A stretch of DNA of 64,000 bases from Collinsella sp. (lineage in GTDB: Bacteria; Actinomycetota; Coriobacteriia; Coriobacteriales; Coriobacteriaceae): NCBI GenBank assembly GCA_019414205.1, contig DXML01000021.1:16758-80757 (forward strand), in the 5' to 3' direction. Below, piece by piece: positions 43,172-51,760 of the stretch. The notes beneath the pieces are model-generated. The model worked only from the letters and a program-made list of their open reading frames with translations. It ran no database searches and was not told where the DNA came from. The position numbers were made by a program, and so were the translations under genes. How positions within the stretch are numbered: the stretch's first letter is position 1; each line of letters opens with the position of its first letter.

Positions 43172-43831
43172 ATGTTCTGTCCCACTTGTGGTTCTCCCAT
43201 TTCGGATGATGCCAAATTCTGCCCTGTCTGCGGTTCTGCCATCGGCGCCGCTTCCGCCGCTCCGGCCCCTCAGCCCGCGCCCCAGCCTGCTCCGCAGCCC
43301 ACGCAGATTCAGCCCACTCCGGTTCAGGCAGTTCAGCCCCAGCCTCAGCAGCAGTACACCGGGCAGCAGCAGTACGCCGGCCAGCAGCAGTATGCTCAGC
43401 AGCCTGCACCTGCCCCGATGGGCTATGCTCCGATTAAGACCGACCGTGGCGTGATCGGCTGGCTCCTGCTTTCCATCGTGACCTGCGGCATCTATTCGTA
43501 TTACTTCCTCTATTGCCTTGCCCGCGACATCAATGTCATGTGCCAGGATGACGGCGATTCCACGCCGGGTCTGGCAGCATTCATCTTGCTGTCGTTCGTG
43601 ACCTGCGGCTTCTACGGACTCTACTGGTACTACAAGATCGGTAACCGCCTGCAGGCTAATGCCCCTCGCTATGGCCTGATGTTCCAGGAGAACGGCACCA
43701 CCGTTCTTATGTGGCAGATTGTCGGCGCGCTGCTGTGCGGCCTTGGCCCCATCTTTGCCATGAACATCATCATCAAGAACACCAATGCCATGGCAACGGC
43801 TTACAACACCCGTCTTGGCGCTCGTGCCTAA
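43172..43831 (+). CDS. Zinc-ribbon DUF4234 membrane protein
   Basis: 219 residues. Zinc ribbon CPTCG...CPVCG (3-23), then a Pro/Gln-rich linker to about residue 88, then the DUF4234 domain with three helices (LLSIVTCGIYSYYF, LLSFVTCGFYGLYWYYKIG). Paralogous in architecture to the 41639 gene. Shine-Dalgarno AAAAGGAG. Its end overlaps the next gene. Confidence 0.82.
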   Translation: MFCPTCGSPISDDAKFCPVCGSAIGAASAAPAPQPAPQPAPQPTQIQPTPVQAVQPQPQQQYTGQQQYAGQQQYAQQPAPAPMGYAPIKTDRGVIGWLLLSIVTCGIYSYYFLYCLARDINVMCQDDGDSTPGLAAFILLSFVTCGFYGLYWYYKIGNRLQANAPRYGLMFQENGTTVLMWQIVGALLCGLGPIFAMNIIIKNTNAMATAYNTRLGARA

Positions 43832-44321
43832 CGATAAGAACGGCGTGAACAGCTCCCAGGGACATAAGGGCGCGGCGGAGCTCATTCGCCGCGCCCTTTC
43901 TTGCATCGGCGCGCTCTTTGTCGCCTGGCTCGCACTCTACCTGCTCGATATCGGCTGCGTGTTTCACCTGATGACGGGCATTCCCTGTCCGGGATGCGGC
44001 ATGACGAGGGCCTGGCTGGCGGCGCTGCGCCTCGATTTTGCGGCGGCCTTCGCTTATCATCCGCTGTTTTGGGTAGTGCCGATTGCGTTCGTGCTCGCGT
44101 TCGTGCGCGAGGAGGTGGCATCGAGCAAGCTAAAGCGTGGCATCGACATTGCGGTTGTTGTTCTGTGCGTGCTGGTCGTTGCCGTATGGATCGTGCGCCT
44201 TATCAACCCGGCAGACGCGGGCCTGCTCTTTGGTGGTCACGCTCCCGCCGGAGTTCCCACCGATATCATCCACCTCGAAACCCCACGCTGGCTCACCATC
44301 CTTCGCTCTTGCCTGTCGTGA
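43824..44321 (+). CDS. DUF2752 membrane protein
   Basis: About 165 residues from GTG 43824, overlapping the previous stop; GTG 43845 is another option. GIPCPGCGMTRAWLA is the family signature (Cys-Pro-x-Cys-Gly-x-Thr-Arg), with three membrane helices. Function of the family is unknown. The overlap suggests coupling with the DUF4234 protein. Confidence 0.8.
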   Translation: MPNDKNGVNSSQGHKGAAELIRRALSCIGALFVAWLALYLLDIGCVFHLMTGIPCPGCGMTRAWLAALRLDFAAAFAYHPLFWVVPIAFVLAFVREEVASSKLKRGIDIAVVVLCVLVVAVWIVRLINPADAGLLFGGHAPAGVPTDIIHLETPRWLTILRSCLS

Positions 44322-44353
44322 CGGAGGACGCGCTAGAAAAGCGGTCGACACAT

Positions 44354-44392
44354 AAGCGGGGGCGAACGTTGAGATAACGTTCGCCCCCGCTT
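44354..44392. terminator. Bidirectional terminator between convergent genes
   Basis: Perfect 17-base arms AAGCGGGGGCGAACGTT and complement, loop GAGAT. Serves the DUF2752 gene and the M20 hydrolase gene. Confidence 0.85.
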
Positions 44393-44427
44393 TGCTCTAG
44401 CCAGGTTGTTACGGGTGGGCGTGACGG

Positions 44428-45891
44428 CTACTCGTCGCGCTTCTCCTCGTGGCGAGCAGCGGCACGGGCATCGTGAATGCCCTTGATCGCGGCATGGCGG
44501 GCGGTGCGGGCGTCGTGCACGGCGTCGCGGGCCTCGGCGGCCGTTGCCTTGGCAGAGCGCAGCTTGGCTGCCAGGTCGGGATTGGTCTCGGCAACCGCGG
44601 CGATCGTAGGGCCGTCGAGCTCTTCTTGCGTGGGCTCGGCCAAAAAGTCGATGGCATACTGAGCGGCTACCATGGAGCCCTTGGCGAGCACGCTCTCGTC
44701 GATCTTGTAGAAGCAGGAGTGCTGGGCATAGGTGGCGCCAATCTGGGGGTTGCGCGTGCCAACAAAGGCGAGCACGCCCGGCACGCGGCGCAGGTACTCC
44801 GAGAAGTCCTCGCCCGAAAGCGTGCCGCGGTAATGGCCCTCGCCTGCGGGGCCCAGGCACTTGAGCACAGCTTGGCGGCAACGCTCGCTCGAGGCGGCAT
44901 CGTTTTCGACCTTGTAGTTGGCGATGGTGCAGTCGGTGAGTTCGGCCTCGGCGCCTAGCGCTGCTGCGGTGTGCTCAACGATGCGGCGCATAAGCTCGGG
45001 CATTTCCTCATGCGTCTTGTCGCCATAGGTGCGCACCGTGCCGGCGAGGTATGCCGTGCCGGCGATAACGTTGCGCGCGGTGCCGCCGTGCAGTTCGCCG
45101 ACGGTGATGACGGCGGGTTCGTAGGGGCTAATCTCGCGCGAGACGATGGTCTGCAGGGCGTTGACGATTTCGGCGGCAACCATAACGGCGTCGTGGCCGC
45201 GCTGGGGCATGGCGCCATGGCACGAGGTGCCGCGGACATCAATGCGGAACCAGTCGGTGTTTGCCATGCGCGGACCGGGCTCGCAGCTCACGGTGCCGGC
45301 ATCGACCTCGCTCCAGATGTGCGCGGCATAGGCACCGTCGACGCCATCGAGTACGCCCGTGCCGATCATGAGCTTGGCGCCCTGGCCGTTTTCCTCGCTG
45401 GGCTGGAAAACGATGCGAATCTCGCCGTGGATGTCATCGGTCATGTGGCGCAGAATCTGCAGCGTGCCGAGCATCATGGCGATATGGCAGTCGTGACCGC
45501 AGGCGTGCATGCAGCCCTCGTTGACGCTGGCGAACTCCTCGCCGGTTTGCTCGGTGACAGGCAAGGCGTCGATGTCGGCGCGCAGCAGGATGCGGCGGCG
45601 CGGCGTGCCATCCTCGCGGTAGGCATCGGGCGCGGTGCCGCGAAGCGTCGCCACCAGGCCCGTCTTGAGCGGACGCTCGTAGGGGATATTCATGGCGTCG
45701 AGCTGGTTGGCGATGTCGGAAGTCGTGCGCTCCTCGGCAAGGCTCAGCTCCGGGTGCTTATGGAAGTGCCGGCGCTGCTTGATGATGTAGGGTTCAAACT
45801 CGGCGGCGATATCCTGGATGGCCGCGGTGACGTCGTCTGCCGCGCGAACCTCGGTTGCCGCCATAATCTGCTGTGCCTTGGTCTTCGTCAT
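44428..45891 (-). CDS. M20-family amidohydrolase/peptidase
   Basis: 487 residues from ATG 45891 (AAGGAG upstream). Amidohydrolase M20D type: HKHPELSLAEERT, metal-site CMHACGHDCHIAMMLG, PSEENGQGAKLMI and the dimerisation domain (SCHGAMPQRGHDAV). It probably hydrolyses N-acyl amino acids such as hippurate. The last 65 residues are an Ala/Arg-rich helical tail not typical of the family. The gene diverges from a YtcJ-type amidohydrolase. Confidence 0.9.
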   Translation of the reverse strand: MTKTKAQQIMAATEVRAADDVTAAIQDIAAEFEPYIIKQRRHFHKHPELSLAEERTTSDIANQLDAMNIPYERPLKTGLVATLRGTAPDAYREDGTPRRRILLRADIDALPVTEQTGEEFASVNEGCMHACGHDCHIAMMLGTLQILRHMTDDIHGEIRIVFQPSEENGQGAKLMIGTGVLDGVDGAYAAHIWSEVDAGTVSCEPGPRMANTDWFRIDVRGTSCHGAMPQRGHDAVMVAAEIVNALQTIVSREISPYEPAVITVGELHGGTARNVIAGTAYLAGTVRTYGDKTHEEMPELMRRIVEHTAAALGAEAELTDCTIANYKVENDAASSERCRQAVLKCLGPAGEGHYRGTLSGEDFSEYLRRVPGVLAFVGTRNPQIGATYAQHSCFYKIDESVLAKGSMVAAQYAIDFLAEPTQEELDGPTIAAVAETNPDLAAKLRSAKATAAEARDAVHDARTARHAAIKGIHDARAAARHEEKRDE

Positions 45892-46059
45892 GGTCGATTT
45901 GCTCCTTGCTGGCTCGATCGCAAAATCGTACAGGCTCTCTCCAGTATGCCACCTGCCGCTAGGGCTGGTAAAGTTGCCGTTTGCCGCTTGGAGTTTTGTT
46001 GCAAGGGCGGGGGAGTACACTCGGGGGTGTTGAATTTCCTGCCAGAGATGGGGATGCCC

Positions 46060-47697
46060 ATGCAACATATCGATCGGATTATCCGCTCCAAGAACGTTTT
46101 TACCGCGCAAGACGGTATCGATATCGCCCGCGAGCTGGCGATTGCCATCGCGGGCGATCGCATCGTCGCAGTCGGTGCACCCGATGACGTGATTGCCGCC
46201 GCACCTGCCGCCACGTCGGTGGTCGATTACGGCGAGCAGTTTGTCTGCCCCGGTTTCCACGATGCGCACCTGCATTTCTTCCATACTTCGGTTGGCTCCT
46301 CGCCGTACATGCTCATGGATATGGGCACGTCCGAGGCAGCATTGGTACAGCATGCGCTCGAGTTTTCCAAAGGCTTGCCAGATGACGCCTGGGTCGTGAC
46401 CCAGGGTTGGCGCGATTACCGCTGGGATCCGCCCGAGCACCCTACCAAGGCCTCCCTCGACGCCGCCTTCCCCGATCGTCCCTGCGTTATGTACTCGGGC
46501 GACGGGCACACGCTGTGGCTCAACAGCCGCGCACTCGAGGCGCTCGGCGTCACGTGCGACAGCGAGCCGCCAGCGGGCGGCAGCTACGATAAAGATGCAA
46601 ACGGCGAGCTCACGGGCATTGCTCACGAGGCAGCTGCTATGCAGCTGCTGCCGCGCTGCCTGGAGTGGCTGGGCGAGGACCGTATCGCGAGCGCGTATAC
46701 CGACCAAATGAAACGCATGGCCGAGCAGGGCATTACCTCGATTTGCGACATGTCGCTTATGCCCATGCCGGGCTGCGACTTTATCCGCGATGATGTTTAC
46801 GACAAGCTGCAGGCCGCCGGCAAGCTGGGCATCCGCGCCCATCTGTTTCCCACGCTGCTGGATGACCAATCGCGCTTGGAAGAACTCCAGACCCGCTACG
46901 CGAACAACGCGCTGCTCTCGGCGCCAGGCTTTAAACAGTTCTTCGACGGCGTGTCGAGCGAGCATACCGCATACCTCACTGAGCCCTATACCAACCCACG
47001 CTTCCCGGGCGATCAGGGTCGCCTGACGGTTCCTATCGAGCGCATGCGCAAGTTGGTTCTGGCTGCAGCCGAGCGCGGCCACACCGTGCGCATCCACGTT
47101 ATCGGCGACGGTGCCATCCATGCTGCACTCGATATCTTTGAGGAGGCGGCAGAGCTCTACGGTCTGCCCCCGCACGGTCATAACACGCTCGAGCATCTGG
47201 AGAATTTGCTGCCTCAGGACATCGATCGTCTGCGCAAGCTCAACGTCATTGCCTCGAGTCAGCCCTGCCATATCACGCTCGACCCGGGTGGTCCGGAGCG
47301 CGACCTGGGCCTGGAACGCAGCCGCATCATGTGGCCGTTCGCGACCTATAAGCAGCGCGGCATCCGCCAAGCCTTCGGCACCGATAGCCCCATCACGGCC
47401 GTTACCAGCATGAACGTGCTCTACACGGCTATCACGCGCCAAGACCCCCGCAGCCACTGGCCCGAGGGCGGCTGGTTACCGAGCGAGCGCATCGACGCGG
47501 CAACAGCCCTGCGCAACTACACGCTTGGCAGCGCGTACGCAGCGGGCGACGAGCAAAACCTCGGCAGCCTGGAACTCGGCAAATACGCCGACCTGGTAGT
47601 CCTGGACCAAAACCCGCTCACCATCGACCCCCAAGAGCTGCAAGCCACCAAGGTTCAGGCCACCTACCTGGCAGGCAACTTGATTTACGAGCGCTAA
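46060..47697 (+). CDS. YtcJ-like amidohydrolase
   Basis: 545 residues from ATG 46060 (GGGG six bases upstream); ATG 46048 and 46054 are possible. Amidohydro_3 family: metal motif HDAHLHF, HVIGDGAIHAALD, EHLE, and the terminal GTDSPITAV plus the beta-sandwich DLVVLDQNPLTI. It hydrolyses amide or cyclic amide bonds; substrate unknown. Divergent from the M20 hydrolase, sharing a 168-base control region. Confidence 0.88.
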   Translation: MQHIDRIIRSKNVFTAQDGIDIARELAIAIAGDRIVAVGAPDDVIAAAPAATSVVDYGEQFVCPGFHDAHLHFFHTSVGSSPYMLMDMGTSEAALVQHALEFSKGLPDDAWVVTQGWRDYRWDPPEHPTKASLDAAFPDRPCVMYSGDGHTLWLNSRALEALGVTCDSEPPAGGSYDKDANGELTGIAHEAAAMQLLPRCLEWLGEDRIASAYTDQMKRMAEQGITSICDMSLMPMPGCDFIRDDVYDKLQAAGKLGIRAHLFPTLLDDQSRLEELQTRYANNALLSAPGFKQFFDGVSSEHTAYLTEPYTNPRFPGDQGRLTVPIERMRKLVLAAAERGHTVRIHVIGDGAIHAALDIFEEAAELYGLPPHGHNTLEHLENLLPQDIDRLRKLNVIASSQPCHITLDPGGPERDLGLERSRIMWPFATYKQRGIRQAFGTDSPITAVTSMNVLYTAITRQDPRSHWPEGGWLPSERIDAATALRNYTLGSAYAAGDEQNLGSLELGKYADLVVLDQNPLTIDPQELQATKVQATYLAGNLIYER

Positions 47698-47715
47698 TAT
47701 TCATGTCGTACCGTT

Positions 47716-47763
47716 AAACGCGGCTCGGGCAGCCTATTTTGGGATGGCGCTCGAGCCGCGTTT
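47716..47763 (+). terminator. Terminator after the YtcJ-like gene
   Basis: AAACGCGGCTCGGGC pairs with GCTCGAGCCGCGTTT (one mismatch), followed by GTTTG. Confidence 0.75.
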
Positions 47764-48300
47764 GTTTGCCGATGGGGGTTCGTTAGGAGCGTCCCCTCTC
47801 TGCTGGATTTGGGCGCAGGGTGGAAGCGCTGCTGCTCCGCGCGCTCAATTGGGACATCAGCGATGCTTTCTCTTAGCGTTTTGCATACTTCCAGTTGCAG
47901 ATTGCAAAAAAGTTGAGATGTTCTTTCCGGTCCTGATGTACCCCCGCCTGGGCCGTGCAAAAAATGGAGTATTCAGCACCGTGAGCTCTGCCGGTGCCGC
48001 TGCAGTCGGGTGGCATTGCGGAGATCGACGTCATTTTGGGGTCCGGTGCGGTGCGAGGCACGCTTTTTTGTCCTGACAGGGTTTGCCCGTCGACCCAAAT
48101 CGCCGGTCAAAGGCGTTCTTGGGACCAATATGGTGTGTCCGGCGCGTATGCAGCCGTCCTGGCCTGCTGAAAACTCCCAAAAATGCACGCTGCTCCCCAG
48201 GGGACCCGTGCGAGCGGCGAAAACCATGCCCAAGTCGCTGTCCGCATCGTCATTTTGCTGCACTGACTTTTCTGAATACCGGGCCCGAGATTGGTCAACC
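47764..48300. other. Intergenic region between convergent genes
   Basis: No gene supported. A 25-base motif CGTGCAAAAAATGGAGTATT (47954-47978) recurs in inverted form at 48165-48189 with the A-run changed to T and the ends conserved. The remainder shows no clear structure. Confidence 0.55.
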
Positions 48301-50364
48301 CTAGGCTCCCGGAGCTGCGTTGGGGTCGGTTTCGTTGGCGGCCGCCTGCTTATGGGTGGCAAAGACCGAGCCTTCGTGGTCGAAGAGCTTACGATATTGC
48401 ATGCGGTCCAGGCGATCGCGCGCATTAGCGGTCTTGGCGGGAACGTTCTTGGCCTCGGCTGTATACCAAACGCCGTGCGCATCCTGCGCCCCCACCACGT
48501 TTATCGCCGGCATGTGCGCTTGGTTTTGCAAGCGTGCGCGTTGGTAGGCGGTGAGCGGGGCACCGATGGCATTGAGTGCGAGTGCACCGACGTTATTGAT
48601 GCTTGTGTTGAGTTCCCCACTCGTTTGTGCGTTGCCGGCGACATCGTAGTTCGCCCAGACCACATAGCGTGTCTGCCAGATGCGCTCGGTATGGGTGGCA
48701 TCGTCCTCATCGGTAAAGTAGAGGTCGTTGTAGCGGTCGGTGAAGAACGGCTGGTGGTCGCCGTACATCACCACGACGACGGGGCGGTCGAGATCACGCA
48801 GCTTTTCCAGGAAGGCGGCGAAGGCGGCATCGGACGCTTCCATGAGCGAGCAGTATTCATTGGTCCAGGTGATAACTTTGTCGGACACACCTTCGACGGC
48901 AAGGTGCAGTTGCTGGTCGGTGGGCACCAAGCCCGTGTCATAGGCGGAGTGGTTTTGCATCGTCACGTCGTGGATGAAGATCGGCTGGTCGCTCTGCTTT
49001 AGTACCTCGAGGCACTTGTCGTAGGTGGCGGCGTCGGTGACCTTGCGGCAGAGCTCGGGTGCGCCGGCGAAGTCCTCGATCGAGAGGAACTCGTCGAATC
49101 CCATGTCCGCGAAGACGTTCTCGCGATTCCAGTTGGTGGCGTGGTTGGGGTGCATGGCCACGGTGCGATAGCCGAGTCTCTTGAACTGACGGGCGAGGTT
49201 CTCGCTCGGGGCCAGGTTGTAGCTCATGAACGGGTAGACGCCAGCGCCCAGGAATGCCATGGAGTGTCCGGTTAAGAACTCGAACTCGCTGTTACAGGTG
49301 CCGGCACCGAAGGCGCTCATGTAGCTCACTCCCTGCAGAAGCGCGTTATCGATGGCTTTGAAGCGCTCGGGCCCCTTATAGCCACAGCCCAGTTCGTTAA
49401 AGATTGAAAGGTCGGCGAAGGACTCGTTCATGATACAGATGACTGAGGGCTTGAGCTGGTCAAACTGTTCGACGGCAGCGGCACGGGAGGGGTCGGCGAT
49501 GCCGTTCGTGCCCGCGTTCCAGCGCGCGGCAAGGCGCTTGATGATCGCCGAGGCCTCACCGCTCTTGTAGTGCTTGGGTTTAGGCGGCACCATTTTTTGC
49601 GCGCTCGAAATAAAGGTGGGGAGAAACCCCTGACTGTAATAGCTTTCGAGGGGCTTCCAGGTATGAAGCTTGATGCCCAAGGTGTCGTAATAGCTGATGA
49701 AGGCCTGCGCCCCCAGTGCGGCTCCGGCAACAAGTGCGGTACGACGGTCGACGGAGAGGGGGAGTTTGGATTTGGTTGCGACTGGATGCTCCCTCGGCGC
49801 TGTCGATGTCCCCTCGGTTGCCGGAGACGCCTTTGAGCCCTTCGATTTCAAGGACGCAGACATCGCATGGTCGATGGACTCGGGGGACGTTTCCGATGCG
49901 CGGCGCGGCGGTCGCCCACATGCATCACGCGGAATGAGGACGATAAGCGCGATTCCCAAGGCCGCGGCGGCAAGCCCCATGAAGCAGAAAGTGCTGAGCT
50001 CATAGGTGTAGCTGCCGGCGACCGTCGCAGCGGTCGAGAGGGCGAACAGGTCTCCGGGTTGGATGGGCATCGATTTGAACGTGATTACGAAGTACTCGGC
50101 GATACCGATGCTGGCGAGCGCAACGATGCCAACGATTGCGGGGGTCTTACGGCGGTGCGGCAGATAGAACAACAGGCACAAGAAGCAGAAGATGAGCAAA
50201 AGCTCTAAAAGTGCCGGTCCGGCCTGCATCTTCCATAGTTCATGGTTGGAGGGCAGCTCGAGGGCGAGCATCGAGCATATCGATGCGCCGCCGATCGTTG
50301 CCAGCGTACGGGGGTAGGGATGGTCGGTCATCCAGCTTTTCAGATCCTTCATGCTCATCTTCAT
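48301..50364 (-). CDS. LTA synthase-like sulfatase-family membrane enzyme
   Basis: 687 residues. Five N-terminal helices (within about 1-150), a Ser/Pro-rich linker, a further hydrophobic segment near 212-228, then the sulfatase-fold domain: NESFAD, nucleophile Thr in GAGTCNSEFEFLTG, HPNHATNWNR, and metal-binding YGDHQPF. The plan matches LtaS and related phosphoglycerol or phosphoethanolamine transferases that act outside the membrane. Monocistronic. Confidence 0.9.
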   Translation of the reverse strand: MKMSMKDLKSWMTDHPYPRTLATIGGASICSMLALELPSNHELWKMQAGPALLELLLIFCFLCLLFYLPHRRKTPAIVGIVALASIGIAEYFVITFKSMPIQPGDLFALSTAATVAGSYTYELSTFCFMGLAAAALGIALIVLIPRDACGRPPRRASETSPESIDHAMSASLKSKGSKASPATEGTSTAPREHPVATKSKLPLSVDRRTALVAGAALGAQAFISYYDTLGIKLHTWKPLESYYSQGFLPTFISSAQKMVPPKPKHYKSGEASAIIKRLAARWNAGTNGIADPSRAAAVEQFDQLKPSVICIMNESFADLSIFNELGCGYKGPERFKAIDNALLQGVSYMSAFGAGTCNSEFEFLTGHSMAFLGAGVYPFMSYNLAPSENLARQFKRLGYRTVAMHPNHATNWNRENVFADMGFDEFLSIEDFAGAPELCRKVTDAATYDKCLEVLKQSDQPIFIHDVTMQNHSAYDTGLVPTDQQLHLAVEGVSDKVITWTNEYCSLMEASDAAFAAFLEKLRDLDRPVVVVMYGDHQPFFTDRYNDLYFTDEDDATHTERIWQTRYVVWANYDVAGNAQTSGELNTSINNVGALALNAIGAPLTAYQRARLQNQAHMPAINVVGAQDAHGVWYTAEAKNVPAKTANARDRLDRMQYRKLFDHEGSVFATHKQAAANETDPNAAPGA

Positions 50365-50382
50365 CGTCTCTGTTCCTTACTC

Positions 50383-50640
50383 CTAGTTCAGCGTCTTCAC
50401 GAGCTTCTCCAGGTTGTCGTTCATGATGGGTGGGTAATCCTCGCCGGCTTTAAGCTGTTTGTCAGTGAGCCCCTCGACGGGGTCGAGCTGGACGCATTGT
50501 CGTCAGAAGCGGCGAGAGCAAAGACCGCACTTAAAAGGGGCATATATGCCGCCGCCATGGGGCCACGGTGACGAATAGGACGCCGCTTGGGATGGCGACG
50601 GTAGATTCGGTTGTCCACATAGATTGCTCCTGAATTGAAA
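50383..50640 (-). pseudogene. Remnant of a zinc/metal ABC transporter binding protein gene
   Basis: The last 36 codons before TAG at 50383 read LDPVEGLTDKQLKAG, EDYPPIMNDNLEKLV, which resembles the C-terminus of ZnuA-type metal-binding receptors. Upstream, in another frame, is a signal-peptide-like MAAAYMPLLSAVFALAAS. The roughly 250 residues of the binding domain are gone. ATG near 50618 follows AGGAG. So this looks like a deletion plus frameshift remnant. Confidence 0.5.
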
Positions 50641-50718
50641 ACGGCTGCGTCGGGGTGCCGACGGCCGAAGGCGATGCCGCTGTGGCACGCGGTAGCTATT
50701 TGATTCAATTGGGAGCCG

Positions 50719-51087
50719 TTAATCGTCCAGACGGACCCTGAGGGATAATAGGGTGACCGGGGCATATGAAGATCGCTCGGTGCCGATGACGGCTAGGGCG
50801 GAGATCAGCAAGAGGGTGATGAACGATGTCGCGCCCACGGGGACGGTGTCACCGCCACGGGCGATCGACAGATTGCCGGCGAGCTCGGCGCAGATGGTGC
50901 AGCCCGCGCCGGTGCAGTCATGATGCAACTCATGGGCGGTTGCGATGGGGGAGAGGATGGTTACCGCGAGAAGGGCGAAGACGAGAGCCAGGGCGAGCAG
51001 GCGAGTGCGAACGGGCGGCATGGAGTCGCGTGCATCGCGATTCGGTGCTATATCTCGCCATGCCGAGGTGCTCAGCTCATCAGTCAT
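50719..51087 (-). CDS. Small membrane protein with His/Cys-rich motif, next to a znuA-like remnant
   Basis: 122 residues from ATG 51087 (GGGAGG upstream). Helix at about 28-47, a motif HELHHDCTGAGCTICAEL, and a second helix near 80-98. His and Cys-rich motifs of this sort are found in small proteins beside zinc-uptake genes, so it may handle metal. Its neighbour is a decayed metal-receptor gene. Confidence 0.6.
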   Translation of the reverse strand: MTDELSTSAWRDIAPNRDARDSMPPVRTRLLALALVFALLAVTILSPIATAHELHHDCTGAGCTICAELAGNLSIARGGDTVPVGATSFITLLLISALAVIGTERSSYAPVTLLSLRVRLDD

Positions 51088-51370
51088 CTGCCCTCCCTTC
51101 CTCTCATCTGGGCATATTTCATCTGGAGGATTGTAGTCTTGAGAAGCTGATTCACAAAGTTGCCGCGCTAAAACTTCATGCTTTCCGGTCCGCCTTGGGG
51201 CTGCGCATAAGTTATCCCCCGGCATTCAGAAAATCTAAGTGCCAAAAAATAAGATTTTTTGACTCCGTGTTGTATAACCCGCCATTCGTGGGTACCATTC
51301 AACGCGTACGCAAACAAAAAGGGTTAATTCGCGTGGTATAACCGCGCGGCCCAAAAAGGAGGAGACAAGC

Positions 51371-51664
51371 ATGTCGTCTTTGAAGCCGCTTGCAGATCGT
51401 GTTCTGGTCAAGCCCGACGAGGCCGAGCAGAAGACCGCTTCTGGTCTGTATATCGCCAGCAACGCTCAGGAGAAGCCGCAGCGCGGCACCATCGTTGCCG
51501 TTGGCGCCGGCAAGGTCAACGACAAGGGTGAGCGCATCCCCATGGACGTCAAGGTCGGTGACGTTGTCATCTACGGTAAGTTCGGTGGCAACGAGGTCAA
51601 GGTCGACGGTGAGAAGTATCTGCTGATGCGCGCCGACGACATCTATGCCGTCGTCGAGGCCTAG
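51371..51664 (+). CDS. groES: Co-chaperonin GroES
   Basis: 97 residues, standard GroES: LKPLADRVLVKP, the mobile loop region near 17-33 and GNEVKVDGEKYLLMRADDIYAV. Heptameric lid for GroEL. Shine-Dalgarno AAAAAGGAGG. No CIRCE (TTAGCACTC-N9-GAGTGCTAA) or HAIR element was seen in the 280 bases upstream, though two GTATAACC sequences (near 51272 and 51338) are present, so its heat regulation is unclear. Confidence 0.97.
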   Translation: MSSLKPLADRVLVKPDEAEQKTASGLYIASNAQEKPQRGTIVAVGAGKVNDKGERIPMDVKVGDVVIYGKFGGNEVKVDGEKYLLMRADDIYAVVEA

Positions 51665-51760
51665 TCTCGTCAGAATCTCTGATTCGTCTTTGAACGCGCC
51701 CGCCGCATAGGACTCGGAAGCGGCGACGCGAGTCACATTTCTTTTGGAGGATTACCTACC

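Noticed and set aside
44428..47457. 1009-residue minus-strand frame running through the M20 hydrolase into the YtcJ-like gene
   Set aside because: Only the part from ATG 45891 downstream encodes the M20 protein; the rest is antisense to the YtcJ-like gene. The reverse is true of the 908-residue plus-strand frame from 44971.
51088..51370. CIRCE or HAIR operator upstream of groES
   Set aside because: Neither TTAGCACTC-N9-GAGTGCTAA nor CTTGAGT-N7-ACTCAAG is present, even allowing two mismatches by eye.
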